NCBI RefSeq assembly: GCF_019635935.1
Contig: NZ_JAHBYN010000001.1
Location: forward strand, 2,881,532-2,945,531
From: Parvibaculum sp.
Lineage (GTDB): Bacteria > Pseudomonadota > Alphaproteobacteria > Parvibaculales > Parvibaculaceae
Direction: 5' to 3'
Length of the DNA stretch: 64,000 nt
Part shown: positions 8,659 to 18,033 of the stretch, piece after piece
Layout of the letters: every line of letters begins with the position of its first letter
Position numbering within the stretch: the stretch's first letter is position 1
Translations under genes and position numbers: made by a program
Notes under the pieces: model-generated
What the model was told of the DNA's origin: nothing
The model's input: the letters and a program-made list of their open reading frames with translations, nothing else
The model's database searches: none

Positions 8659-9515
8659 TGGCCGCCCGCGACAAACGGCACACGCAAGCGGCGCAAACCG
8701 AAGACCCCGCCGCGACCCGCATCGTCATCGGGCTCGACACCTCGTTCCTGACGCGCGAGGCCTTGTCGCTGGCCGCGCGTCTGGCGGCGTCCATGGATGC
8801 GCGCCTCAAGGGCATTTTCGTCGAGGACGAAAACCTGCTGGCCCTGTCGAGCCTGCCTTTTGCGCGCGAGGTCTCGTTTTCGGGCGAGGTGCGCGAACTC
8901 GATCCCGAGCGCATGCTGCGCGCCATGCGTGCTCAGGCCGAGAGCGCGCGCCGTGTGCTTGCGCGTGTCGCCGCCGAGGCCCATGTCGACTGGAGCTTCG
9001 ATGTAAAGCGCGGCCGCCCGCTCACTTCGATCGTGGCCGGCGCGAGCGCCGACGACACGCTGGTCATCCGTTCCGCGTCGGCGCCCTCGCAAGAGGTCGG
9101 CCGCACCGTGCGCGCCGCGACCCTCGATGCGCATGCCGACGTATTGCTGGTGGCGCGCGGCATCGGCCTGAAAGGCGCTTTCACCGCTGCATTGCCGCCC
9201 GGCGCCGCCGGCCGCGGCGTTGCTTCGATCGACGAAGGCTCAAGCATCGGAGAAAGCTGTGCGGCCTTTGCCGAAACGCTGGCCGCCCGCATCGGCGCGC
9301 CCTTCCGCCGCCTCGGCGCGAAGGGCCGCAGCCCCGCCGACATCGCGGCGGCGGCAAGGACGGCGGGTGTCGGCTTGCTGATTGTCAATGCCGGATGGCT
9401 CGGCGACGATGAGGACGCCGCGCGTCTTTCGGCGGCGGCCGGTTGTCCGATCCTCCTTCTCGGTGCCGAGCGCGAACCGCGTCCGGCATCTTCACCCGCG
9501 GAAAAGGGAGACTGA
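8655..9515 (+). CDS. Universal stress protein-like, divergent
   Basis: A 286-residue cytoplasmic protein with two UspA-like halves. The first opens with TRIVIGLDTSFLTREALSLA, a typical beta-alpha start, and has a RGRPLTSIVAGASADDTLVI segment; the second half is degenerate and lacks a clear GXXG(X)9GS nucleotide loop. It overlaps the protease gene (ATGA) and is 3 bp before a second, better conserved stress protein. Probable role: stress adaptor or sensor acting with the protease; the biochemical function is unknown. The first of two adjacent ATGs is used because it overlaps the upstream stop. Confidence 0.72.
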   Translation: MMAARDKRHTQAAQTEDPAATRIVIGLDTSFLTREALSLAARLAASMDARLKGIFVEDENLLALSSLPFAREVSFSGEVRELDPERMLRAMRAQAESARRVLARVAAEAHVDWSFDVKRGRPLTSIVAGASADDTLVIRSASAPSQEVGRTVRAATLDAHADVLLVARGIGLKGAFTAALPPGAAGRGVASIDEGSSIGESCAAFAETLAARIGAPFRRLGAKGRSPADIAAAARTAGVGLLIVNAGWLGDDEDAARLSAAAGCPILLLGAEREPRPASSPAEKGD

Positions 9516-9518
9516 TCC

Positions 9519-10379
9519 ATGTCCGTGAAAAAAATTCTGGTGCCGCTTGCCGGCCGCCCGTCGGACAGCGAGGTGCTCGGCACGGCGCTGTCCATCGCGG
9601 GCGATTTCGGCGCGCAGATCGTGGCGCTTTTCGCGCGGCCCGACCCGACCGAGGCCCTGCCTTATCTGGGCGACGGTGTGTCGGGTCAGGTGATCGAGGA
9701 TCTGTTGCAGGCGGCCCGCGAAGGCGCCGACGACGCCTCGGCCCGCGTCCTGAAGATGCTGGAAGCGGCGGCGGCCAAGGCGGGATTTCCGATTGTCGGC
9801 AAGGGCGCGGAGCCGCCGCTGCCGTCGGTTCGCTTTCTCGACGTCACCGGACGCCGCGACGAAGTCGTCGCCAGTCACAGCCGCCTCTCCGACCTCATCG
9901 TTTTCGGCGAAAGCGCGACCGGCATTGCCGGCGGCACGGCGCTTGAGGCCGCAATGATGAGCGCCGGACGCCCGGTGCTGATCGCGCCGAAAAAATCATG
10001 GGCGCCGGTCGGCGGTTCCGTCGCCATCGCCTGGGACGAAAGCGCCGAAGCCGCGCGCGCCGTCACCACCGCGATCCCGTTTCTCGAAAAGGCGCGCAAG
10101 GTCACGATCCTCTGCATCGGCGACAAGGAACTCAATCCCGATCCCGGCTCGACGCTTGCCGACTATCTGGCGCTGCACGGCGTCGTCGCCGATGTGCATC
10201 TGGTCGATGCGCGCGGTCGCGCCGCCGGCGAAGTGCTGCTCGAAACCGCCGAGAAAGCGGGTACCGACCTCCTCGTCATGGGCGGTTACAGCCACAGCCG
10301 CCTGCTCGAATTCATCATTGGCGGCGTGACGCAACACATCAGGTCCCATGCCACCATTCCTGTGCTGATGGCGCACTGA
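9519..10379 (+). CDS. Universal stress protein, tandem UspA domains
   Basis: A 286-residue protein with two UspA folds. The N-terminal half begins MSVKKILVPLAGRPSDSEVL; the C-terminal half starts near GGSVAIAWDESAEAARAV and ends with GGYSHSRLLEFIIGGVT, a good match to the ATP-binding GX2GX9G(S/T) loop. Single and tandem UspA proteins respond to starvation, oxidative or respiratory stress. It is third in the operon after the Lon-like protease and the divergent stress protein, with a 3-bp gap, so co-expression is near certain. It is of identical length to its neighbour, suggesting an old tandem duplication. Confidence 0.88.
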   Translation: MSVKKILVPLAGRPSDSEVLGTALSIAGDFGAQIVALFARPDPTEALPYLGDGVSGQVIEDLLQAAREGADDASARVLKMLEAAAAKAGFPIVGKGAEPPLPSVRFLDVTGRRDEVVASHSRLSDLIVFGESATGIAGGTALEAAMMSAGRPVLIAPKKSWAPVGGSVAIAWDESAEAARAVTTAIPFLEKARKVTILCIGDKELNPDPGSTLADYLALHGVVADVHLVDARGRAAGEVLLETAEKAGTDLLVMGGYSHSRLLEFIIGGVTQHIRSHATIPVLMAH

Positions 10380-10400
10380 ACAACCGGAACGGAACTTTCA

Positions 10401-10772
10401 ATGACCCTCTATCACGTCCACATGACCCTCGCCCGCAACGAGGAATTTCCCAACGGCTCGCCCGCGCATGGCTACGATCTCGTCGTGCCGCTCGACGGCG
10501 ACATGATGCTTGACCCGGCGGCATGGAAGGCGCATTCGAAGGAATGCACCGTGCGCCGCTTCTGGCAGGGCGAGGCGGATCAGAAAGGCCTGTTGCGCCA
10601 TATTGGGCGGGGCTGGGCGATCGACTACGATCTCTCGACGCCGGAAGCCGACGAGCCCTTCTTCAAGCTCGACCGTCACGAATTCAAATCGGGCGAATAT
10701 CTTTCCGTCACCGAACAGGACGGCGAGATGCAGACCTTCCGCATCGTCACGGTGGAGCCGTTGAAGAGCTGA
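10401..10772 (+). CDS. Conserved small protein of unknown function
   Basis: A 123-residue soluble, acidic protein starting MTLYHVHMTLARNEEFPNGS and rich in aromatic and charged residues, with a C-terminal beta-rich part (KSGEYLSVTEQDGEMQTFRI). I do not recognise a named domain. No signal peptide or membrane segment. It follows the stress proteins by 21 bp and probably ends that operon; its stop is 3 bp from the convergent ketosynthase stop. Codon use matches its neighbours, so it is a genuine gene. Confidence 0.75.
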   Translation: MTLYHVHMTLARNEEFPNGSPAHGYDLVVPLDGDMMLDPAAWKAHSKECTVRRFWQGEADQKGLLRHIGRGWAIDYDLSTPEADEPFFKLDRHEFKSGEYLSVTEQDGEMQTFRIVTVEPLKS

Positions 10773-10775
10773 CGC

Positions 10776-11900
10776 CTACGCGCGCTTCCTGACCAGCACG
10801 TTGCCGGCCGAATAGCCGGCGCCGAAGCTGCATATCAGTCCGAGATCGCCGGGCTTCATATCCTCGCTGAACTTGCTGAAGGCGATGATGGAGCCGGCGG
10901 AACTGGTGTTGGCGTATTCCTGCAGGATGTTGGGCTGCTCGCCGGGTTCCGGATCGCGGCCCAGCACCTTGCGGCCGATGAAGTCGTTCATGCTCTTGTT
11001 GGCCTGGTGCAGCCACATGCGTTTCAGGTCTTTCGGATCGAGCCCGGCATCCGCCATGTGCTCCAGAATGAGCTGCGACACCATCGGCACGACTTCCTTG
11101 AAGACCTTGCGGCCTTCCTGCACGAACAGCTTGTCCTTCGCGCCGACGCCTTCGGGCGTCGCGCGGTTGAGGAAGCCGAAATTGTTGCGGATGTTGTTGG
11201 AGAATTTGGTGAGAAGCCGCGTGCCGAGAATTTCCCAGGCGCCTTCGACGGTGCAGGTCTCCTCGCGCTCGAGGATGATCGCGGTGCACACATCGCCGAA
11301 AATGAAATGACTGTCGCGGTCGCGGAAATTGAGATGCCCCGAGCAGATTTCGGGATCGACGATCAGCACGCAATCGACCGAGCCCGAACGCAGCATGTCG
11401 TAGGCCGTCTGGATGCCGAAGGTCGCCGACGAACAGGCGACGTTCATGTCGAAGCCGAAACCCTCGATACCGAGAAGGTCCTGCACCTCGACGGCGATCG
11501 CAGGGTAGGGACGTTCGAGGTTGGAGCAGGCGACCAGCACGGCGTCGATGTCGGCGGCCGTCTTGCCTGCGCGCTTCATCGCCTTGTTGGCGGCATCGAC
11601 CGACATTTCGGCCAGGATCGACGGTTCGTCGTTGGAACGCTGCCGAAGCCGCGGCGCCATGATCTCGGGATCGACGATGCCGGATTTGTCCATCACATAG
11701 CGCGCTTCGATGCCCGACGCCTTGACGATGAATTCGACGCTCGATTCCGCAAGCGGTTCCATCTCGCCGCGCGCAATGGCGTCGGCGTGTTTTTCGTTGT
11801 GGCGGCGCACATAGGTGTTGAAGCTTTCGACGAGTTCAGCGTTGCTGACGGATTGGGATGGCGTGAAGACGCCGGTTCCGCTGATGACGACTTTGGTCAA
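10776..11900 (-). CDS. Long FabH-type beta-ketoacyl-ACP synthase III
   Basis: A 374-residue thiolase-fold condensing enzyme with the complete Cys-His-Asn triad: Cys156 (NVACSSATFG), His298 (WLHQANKSMNDF) and Asn331 (EYANTSSAGS). It is ~50 residues longer than housekeeping FabH and resembles the proteobacterial subgroup typified by Pseudomonas PA3286, reported to use medium-chain acyl-CoA as primer, shunting beta-oxidation products to synthesis. That substrate is inference. The start is a TTG at 11900 because GGTGGA lies at the right distance and homology (TKVVISGTG) begins immediately; no ATG fits. It is monocistronic between convergent and divergent neighbours. Confidence 0.87.
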   Translation of the reverse strand: MTKVVISGTGVFTPSQSVSNAELVESFNTYVRRHNEKHADAIARGEMEPLAESSVEFIVKASGIEARYVMDKSGIVDPEIMAPRLRQRSNDEPSILAEMSVDAANKAMKRAGKTAADIDAVLVACSNLERPYPAIAVEVQDLLGIEGFGFDMNVACSSATFGIQTAYDMLRSGSVDCVLIVDPEICSGHLNFRDRDSHFIFGDVCTAIILEREETCTVEGAWEILGTRLLTKFSNNIRNNFGFLNRATPEGVGAKDKLFVQEGRKVFKEVVPMVSQLILEHMADAGLDPKDLKRMWLHQANKSMNDFIGRKVLGRDPEPGEQPNILQEYANTSSAGSIIAFSKFSEDMKPGDLGLICSFGAGYSAGNVLVRKRA

Positions 11901-12080
11901 TGTCCACCCGATTCTTCCCGGTTCGCCTTGCCGGCGTATATCGCGGGATGTTTCTTGTTGGGGCGTTTCCGCCGTTCGGCGGGAAACGCATGCGGCGTTC
12001 CCCCGCCGCCCGGCTAAATTAGAACAGGCCCGCCGGCGTTTCCACTGCCGAGCGGCCGATTGAGCGGATTGGAGTGCGAT

Positions 12081-12734
12081 ATGGCTAATGACAGCGGGGC
12101 AGGGCGCGCGGTCCCGGCACCTTTCGAGGGTGCGGCGCTGCACGCCCTGACCCTTCCTGACATGGCGGCGCTCGCCTTCGTGCTGCTGGAGGAGGGGGCG
12201 GCGGATGCGGGCTCGCCCCTGCGTAAACCGGCGCTCGCGACCTTGTCGGCAGCGGGCGCCCCGGCGGTCAGAACGGTGATTTTGCGCAAATTCGACCGCC
12301 AGGCCCGCATGCTGGAGCTGTTCACCGACGCCCGCTCGGCCAAGGTCGCCGAACTGGCGCGCGAGCCCCGCGCCTCGATGATGTTCTACGATCCGCGCCG
12401 CGACGTGCAATTGCGGCTGGCGGGCAACGCCGTGCCGCTGACGGGCGCGCCCGCGGCAGACGCTTGGGAGGCGGCGGGCCTGCCGAGCCGCCGCGCCTAT
12501 CTGGCGGTCGCCGCGCCCGGCACGGCGAGCGACAGCCCCACTTCCGGCCTGCCGCCCGAAGTCGAGGGCATGATCCCCTCAGCGGACCGGCTGGAGGAAG
12601 GCCGCGTCAATTTCGCCTTGATCCGTTTCGGCTTCGACGAGGCCGATCTGGTGGTGCTGAGTCGCAGCGGCCATCGCCGCGCGCGCATCCGCTGGCCGGC
12701 GGATGTGCAGACCGTCGAATGGCTGGTGCCTTGA
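12081..12734 (+). CDS. Pyridoxamine-phosphate-oxidase-like FMN-binding protein
   Basis: A 217-residue split-barrel flavoprotein of the PNPOx-like superfamily. The core is VRTVILRKFDRQARMLELFT, the SAKVAELAREPRASMMFY strand-helix unit and a C-terminal FALIRFGFDEADLVVL segment. It lacks the full PdxH substrate signature, and a clear pdxH lies at 54 kb, so it is more likely a general-stress or flavin/haem-associated member. ATG 12081 is preferred to TTG 12060 because GGAG sits six bases before it. It is divergent from the FabH-like gene and convergent with bactofilin. Confidence 0.75.
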   Translation: MANDSGAGRAVPAPFEGAALHALTLPDMAALAFVLLEEGAADAGSPLRKPALATLSAAGAPAVRTVILRKFDRQARMLELFTDARSAKVAELAREPRASMMFYDPRRDVQLRLAGNAVPLTGAPAADAWEAAGLPSRRAYLAVAAPGTASDSPTSGLPPEVEGMIPSADRLEEGRVNFALIRFGFDEADLVVLSRSGHRRARIRWPADVQTVEWLVP

Positions 12735-12750
12735 CCGGTCGCGAAGCAGG

Positions 12751-13401
12751 TCAGTTCAACGAGGCGGCGCGTTCGCTGCCGGTGGACCCGGCGCTGGCGC
12801 CGCTATCGCTCTTGGTCTCGCCGCTTTCCGCCGCCTTGACGCTCGCCGGCCGCGACGGCGCGTCCTTGGCGTCTTCCGCTTGAATCTCGCCGCTGATCTG
12901 GCCGCCCTGCTCGACGCGCAGTTCGCCATACCGGATCTTGCCGTTGATGCGGCCGGTCGTGTTGATGGTCAGGCACTTGCGCACCGTCAGCGTGCCCTCG
13001 AACTTGCCGTTGATTTCCGCCTCGTCGACCGTCGCTTCGCCGCGCACTTCGCCGGTTTCGCTGATGGTCAGTGTGCCGCTTTCGATCGTCGCCTGCACAT
13101 CGCCCTCGATGACGAGCGCGTCGCAGGATTGAATCTTGCCTTCGAGCTTGAGGCCGCGCCCCACATGCAGGTTGGCGGCGTGGGTGGGCGTTGTGGCGGA
13201 CGTCTGCCCGCCCGGCGTGTGAAGCGTGCGCACGGTTGGTTTCCTTGCTTGATAGGATGGTGTGATGATGCGGGTTCCCTTGTCGGCGCTGTCGTCGCCG
13301 GTCGCCTCGGCACGCGCATTATGGGACGCGGCGTCGCGTTCCTGCGGGCCGGGTGGCGCGGAAAAATCCGGATCGGAAACACCCTTGGGGCGCTTGAACA
13401 T
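12751..13401 (-). CDS. Bactofilin, polymer-forming cytoskeletal protein
   Basis: A 216-residue protein with the bactofilin right-handed beta-helix at residues ~75-180: GLKLEGKIQSCDALVIEGD, TISETGEVRGEATVDEAEI, GKFEGTLTVRKCLTIN and GRINGKIRYGELRVEQGG, a repeating Gly/Val/Ile pattern. The flanks are disordered: a Pro/Ala/Lys N-terminus and a Ser/Ala/Glu C-terminus, typical of the family. Bactofilins polymerise without nucleotide and position cell-wall or polar proteins. It stands alone. An unusual perfect inverted repeat lies 28-54 bp upstream of the ATG. Confidence 0.92.
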   Translation of the reverse strand: MFKRPKGVSDPDFSAPPGPQERDAASHNARAEATGDDSADKGTRIITPSYQARKPTVRTLHTPGGQTSATTPTHAANLHVGRGLKLEGKIQSCDALVIEGDVQATIESGTLTISETGEVRGEATVDEAEINGKFEGTLTVRKCLTINTTGRINGKIRYGELRVEQGGQISGEIQAEDAKDAPSRPASVKAAESGETKSDSGASAGSTGSERAASLN

Positions 13402-13428
13402 TTTTGAAATTCCCCTCCGCTGGCTGAA

Positions 13429-13455
13429 ACGTTGCGCAGCCTAAAATCGCAACGT
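13429..13455. promoter_or_regulatory. Inverted repeat ACGTTGCG-N11-CGCAACGT upstream of bactofilin
   Basis: Perfect eight-base arms separated by 11 bases, 28-54 bp upstream of the bactofilin ATG. The arm spacing puts equivalent bases about two turns apart, as expected for a dimeric repressor; as RNA it could form a leader hairpin. No matching regulator gene is adjacent. Confidence 0.45.
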
Positions 13456-13524
13456 GGCCCGCATGTGCCGACATTGTGGCGGAAGAATGAATGTCTCGAA
13501 ACAACTGCTCGTAACGACGCTTAA

Positions 13525-14121
13525 TTATCGGTTTTTATTTTGCGCCAATGCGGAACAGTCGGCGTGTCGCGGACAGCTCACAAGGTGATCGTTGACCATG
13601 CCGACCGCTTGCGCGAACGCATAGACGATTGTCGGTCCGCAGAATTTGAAGCCGCGCGCCTTCAGCGCCTTCGACATCGCAACGCTCATCGGCGTTTCGG
13701 CCGGCACGTCGCCGATACGTTTCCATTTGTTCTGTTTCGGTGCGCCGCCGGCGATGTCCCACAGAAAGCCGGAGAAGCCGCCATCTTCTTCCATGATGTC
13801 GAGCCAGGCCCGCGCATTGCCGATCGTCGCTTCGATCTTGCCGCGATGGCGGATGATGCCGGGGTTCTGGAGAAGTTTCTCGACCTTCGCCGGCTTGTAA
13901 CGGACGATGCGCTCCGGCTCGAAACCGTCGAACGCCGCGCGGAAGCTCTCGCGCTTGCGCAAGATCGTGATCCAGGAAAGCCCGGCCTGAAAGCCGTCCA
14001 GCACCAGCTTCTCGAAAAGCGCCCGGTCGTCGTACTCCGGCACGCCCCATTCCCCGTCGTGATAGGCGATGTAGAACGGATCTTCGCCGGGCCAGGGGCA
14101 GCGCTTCGCTTCAGCCGCCAT
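13525..14121 (-). CDS. tag: DNA-3-methyladenine glycosylase I
   Basis: A 198-residue base-excision repair enzyme that removes 3-methyladenine. Seen: the N-terminal zinc/substrate region CPWPGEDPFYIAYHDGEWGV, DGFQAGLSWITILRKRE (helix-hairpin region), NPGIIRHRGKIEATIGNA and the C-terminal zinc-site CPRHADC. Length is normal for Tag (~190). The ATG at 14121 overlaps the end of ygfZ by 11 bp; an in-frame extension upstream lies inside ygfZ and has no homology. The ygfZ-tag pair is translationally coupled. Confidence 0.95.
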   Translation of the reverse strand: MAAEAKRCPWPGEDPFYIAYHDGEWGVPEYDDRALFEKLVLDGFQAGLSWITILRKRESFRAAFDGFEPERIVRYKPAKVEKLLQNPGIIRHRGKIEATIGNARAWLDIMEEDGGFSGFLWDIAGGAPKQNKWKRIGDVPAETPMSVAMSKALKARGFKFCGPTIVYAFAQAVGMVNDHLVSCPRHADCSALAQNKNR

Positions 14122-14986
14122 CGTCGCCGTCCTCCGGTTGAATTTCGGGCGCGAGCCAGGCCGGAATGTCGGGCGCGAGGCCCGAAGGACCGGCTTCAAG
14201 CGTGGCATCCTTGATGAGGTCGAGCCGGAGCAGCGCCAACACACGCGCCGTCTCCGCGTCGCCCGAGAAGACCGTGCCCACTTCGCGCGCGATGGCCTTC
14301 ACCGGCGTTCCCGGCGCCGGCAGGTCGCCTTCGACGTCGCAGGGCACGAGCCGTTTGCGCACGCTGCCGCGCCGCTTGGTGCGCGAGGTCACTTCCTGTC
14401 CGACAAAGCAGCCCTTGTGGAAGTCGATGCCGTTGAGGAGGTCGAGATTGACCTCCAGCGGAAAAGTCCGGTCCGGTTCGAAATCCTCGGCCGCATCGCC
14501 GACGCCAAGGCCGATCCGGTGGCGCTGCCAGCCGGCCATGTCCCCGCCAAGCGCCGCAAGCGCTGTTATGGGCAGGATGGCGCGGGCGCCCATCGCGGCG
14601 AGGCGCGGGTCGGCAAGCCGCGGACCTTCGGCGGCCACCGCCGTCCCGTCCTCGTTCCAGTAGGCGGCAACCCCGTGCGTCGCGCTCAGATCCTCGATCC
14701 TCACCTTGGCGCGCAGCTTGTACATGGTCAGCCGCTTGACGAGATCGGCGATCCGCGCGCCGTCGCAATCGAGCAGCAGCGCCTGCTTGTCCGTTGGATC
14801 GGCGAAAAGGAAGAAATCGAACAGGAACTTGCCCTGCGGCGTCAGCAGCGCGGCATAGACGGCCTTGTCGCCACTTGCCGCCTCGGCATCGTTGGTGATG
14901 AGCCCCTGCAGGAAGCTCCGCGCCTCCGGCCCGCCGACCCTCAGCACCCCGCGCCCGCTCAGCGCACAGGCCTTCACCCCGTTCAT
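14111..14986 (-). CDS. ygfZ: Folate-binding protein YgfZ (tRNA/Fe-S cluster maintenance)
   Basis: A 291-residue member of the GcvT/YgfZ family that uses tetrahydrofolate to help repair or assemble Fe-S clusters, e.g. of MiaB. Diagnostic motif KGCFVGQEVTSRTK in the middle of the protein, preceded by NLDLLNGIDFH; N-terminal LSGRGVLRVGGPEARSFLQG is the usual start. Start ATG 14986 is chosen where homology begins; an upstream in-frame ATG at 15067 adds a His/Gly-rich unconserved tail. The gene is followed by tag with an 11-bp overlap and is divergent from dihydroorotase. Confidence 0.92.
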   Translation of the reverse strand: MNGVKACALSGRGVLRVGGPEARSFLQGLITNDAEAASGDKAVYAALLTPQGKFLFDFFLFADPTDKQALLLDCDGARIADLVKRLTMYKLRAKVRIEDLSATHGVAAYWNEDGTAVAAEGPRLADPRLAAMGARAILPITALAALGGDMAGWQRHRIGLGVGDAAEDFEPDRTFPLEVNLDLLNGIDFHKGCFVGQEVTSRTKRRGSVRKRLVPCDVEGDLPAPGTPVKAIAREVGTVFSGDAETARVLALLRLDLIKDATLEAGPSGLAPDIPAWLAPEIQPEDGDDGG

Positions 14987-15146
14987 GGCGTCTTGCCCCG
15001 ATTCATGGTGCCTCAGATGTAGGCCCGCCGCCCGCCGCCCGCAAGCGCCCGGCTTGGCTTCCGTCACCCCGCCACTTATAACCCGCAGGAGACGCGAACG
15101 ACCGCGCGTGGCGGCAATGCCGCTCCACGCCTGAGAGGAGCCCGCT

Positions 15147-16484
15147 GTGAGCCAGACCTACGATCTCGTTTTCCGTGGCGGCACCGTCGTCAATCAGGAT
15201 GGAACGGGCAAGGCTGACCTGGCGGTCAAGGACGGCCGCATCGCCGCCATCGGCGACCTCTCCCGCGCCGCCGCAGCCGAAACCGTCGATGTAACCGGCC
15301 TCCACCTGTTGCCGGGCGTCGTCGACAGCCAGGTGCATCTGCGCGAACCCGGCAACGAGCACAAGGAAGACCTGGAGTCGGGCGGCCGCGCCGCCGCGCT
15401 GGGCGGCGTCACCGCCGTCTTCGAAATGCCGAACACCAAACCGCCGACGACGACGCCGGAAGCGCTGGCCGACAAGGTCGCCCGCGCCCGCCACCGCATG
15501 TATTGCGACTTTGCGTTTTACGGCGGCGCGACGACGGAGAATGTCGACATCCTCGCCGACATCGAGCGCGAGCCCGGCTGCTGTGGCATCAAGATTTTCA
15601 TGGGCTCCTCCACCGGCAACCTGCTGGTCGACAAGGACGAGGATGTGTTGCGCGTGCTGAAGGCGATCCGCCGCCGCGCCGCCATTCATTCGGAGGATGA
15701 AGCCCGCCTGCGCGAGCGCCGCGAGCTGGCGCTGCTCGGCCATGTCGACACGCATCACGTCTGGCGCGATGCCGAGGCCGCCATTCTTTGCACCACGCGT
15801 CTGCTGCGGCTGGCGCGCGAGGCCGGCAAGCGCATCCATGTGCTGCATGTCTCGACCGCCGACGAAATCCCGATCCTGGCCGCGGCCAAGGACATCGCCA
15901 CCGTCGAGGTGACGCCGCAGCATCTGACGCTGGCCGCCCCCGAATGCTACGAGGCGCTCGGCACGCTGGCGCAGATGAACCCGCCGATCCGCGGCCACGA
16001 ACATCGCGACGGATTATGGGCCGGCATCGCGTCCGGCGTCGTCGATGTGCTGGGTTCCGACCACGCCCCGCACACGATCGAGGAAAAGGAACAGACCTAT
16101 CCGAAATCGCCTGCCGGCATGCCCGGCGTGCAGACGCTGGTGCCCGTCATGCTGAACCACGTCAACGAAGGCCGCCTGACGCTGCAACGCTTTGTCGATC
16201 TGACATCGGCGGGCCCGCAGCGCATTTTCGGCATGTCCCGCAAGGGCCGCCTCGCCGTCGGCTACGACGCCGACATAACGGTGGTCGACATGGCCGCCAC
16301 CCGCGTGATCGAGGACAAATGGATCGCCTCGAAATGCGGCTGGACGCCCTATAACGGCATGAAGGTCAAGGGCTGGCCCATCGGCACGGTCGTGCGCGGC
16401 CGCCGCGTCATGTGGGACGATGAGTTGCAGGGCGCTGCCACCGGCGAGCCGATCCTCTTTGTCGAGAATCTGCCGCGTCACTGA
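15147..16484 (+). CDS. pyrC: Dihydroorotase (class I)
   Basis: Zinc amidohydrolase closing carbamoyl-aspartate to dihydroorotate in pyrimidine synthesis. 445 residues, normal for class I. Metal ligands: HLREPG after VVDSQV (HxH-type site, ~residues 65-70), carboxylated Lys in CGIKIFMGSSTG, LHVSTADE histidine, and LGSDHAPHT aspartate. Related hydantoinase/allantoinase activity is possible, but the EMPNTKPPTTT and SDHAPHT motifs favour dihydroorotase. Start GTG 15147 with AGAGGAG in front. The gene is convergent with usg; a hairpin spans both stop codons. Confidence 0.92.
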   Translation: MSQTYDLVFRGGTVVNQDGTGKADLAVKDGRIAAIGDLSRAAAAETVDVTGLHLLPGVVDSQVHLREPGNEHKEDLESGGRAAALGGVTAVFEMPNTKPPTTTPEALADKVARARHRMYCDFAFYGGATTENVDILADIEREPGCCGIKIFMGSSTGNLLVDKDEDVLRVLKAIRRRAAIHSEDEARLRERRELALLGHVDTHHVWRDAEAAILCTTRLLRLAREAGKRIHVLHVSTADEIPILAAAKDIATVEVTPQHLTLAAPECYEALGTLAQMNPPIRGHEHRDGLWAGIASGVVDVLGSDHAPHTIEEKEQTYPKSPAGMPGVQTLVPVMLNHVNEGRLTLQRFVDLTSAGPQRIFGMSRKGRLAVGYDADITVVDMAATRVIEDKWIASKCGWTPYNGMKVKGWPIGTVVRGRRVMWDDELQGAATGEPILFVENLPRH

Positions 16485-16504
16485 CGCGGCCCGGCGCCTC
16501 AGTG
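16479..16504. terminator. Hairpin spanning the stop codons of pyrC and usg
   Basis: CACTGA and TCAGTG arms, extended by a CGC/GCG pair, contain the two convergent TGA stop codons. There is no T tract on either side, so it is not a canonical intrinsic terminator; it may slow convergent polymerases or simply reflect stop-codon symmetry. Confidence 0.3.
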
Positions 16505-16771
16505 CAGCGTCGCCACGAAATCCGCCCGAATAAATTCGCTCGGGTGGATCACCCGCCTTGTTCCGACCGTGACCGAATGGATCGGCCCGTCGAGCTCGCG
16601 GTTCCAGAAATCGAGGAACTTTCCGAGCACCGGATATTTCGGCGCCATGTCCAGATCCTGCCAGATATAGCTCTGCAGCAGCTTCGGATGGTCGGGCATC
16701 CGGTAGAGAATTTCGGCTGTCACCAGCCTGTAGCCATCGAGCAACTTCTTGAATTCGGAAACCTGCCTCAC
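16499..16771 (-). CDS. usg: Usg family protein
   Basis: A 90-residue protein matching the small Usg family first noted upstream of the Caulobacter trp genes. Recognisable text: FKKLLDGYRLVTAEILYRMP, LLQSYIWQDLDMAPKYPVL and the C-terminal HPSEFIRADF. Function is unknown; it is cytoplasmic and near universal in alphaproteobacteria. Here it is not beside trp genes but between pyrC and an oxidoreductase. Start at ATG 16771, preceded by GGAGG. Confidence 0.88.
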   Translation of the reverse strand: MRQVSEFKKLLDGYRLVTAEILYRMPDHPKLLQSYIWQDLDMAPKYPVLGKFLDFWNRELDGPIHSVTVGTRRVIHPSEFIRADFVATLH

Positions 16772-17018
16772 GCGACACCTCCGGGCAACAACGCGAACAC
16801 ATGCGAATCCTGAGCAATAATTCTCGCACTGTCGATATTGACAAATTCGCTACAAGGCGATTCGGTCAATAAAATCATAGGCTTGGCACTCACCGGCCGC
16901 GGCGAGTGCCAGCCCGCCGCCCCCCGCTTGACCCGGCCCGCGATTTGGGTTCGTTTGTCGCCGCAAGAGGCTGGAATCCGTCAAACCGGCCCACCGTTTC
17001 AGGGAAGGACTCCACCAG

Positions 17019-18011
<993 letters not shown>

Positions 18012-18033
18012 GCGGAGCGCGAAACCCTTGGAC

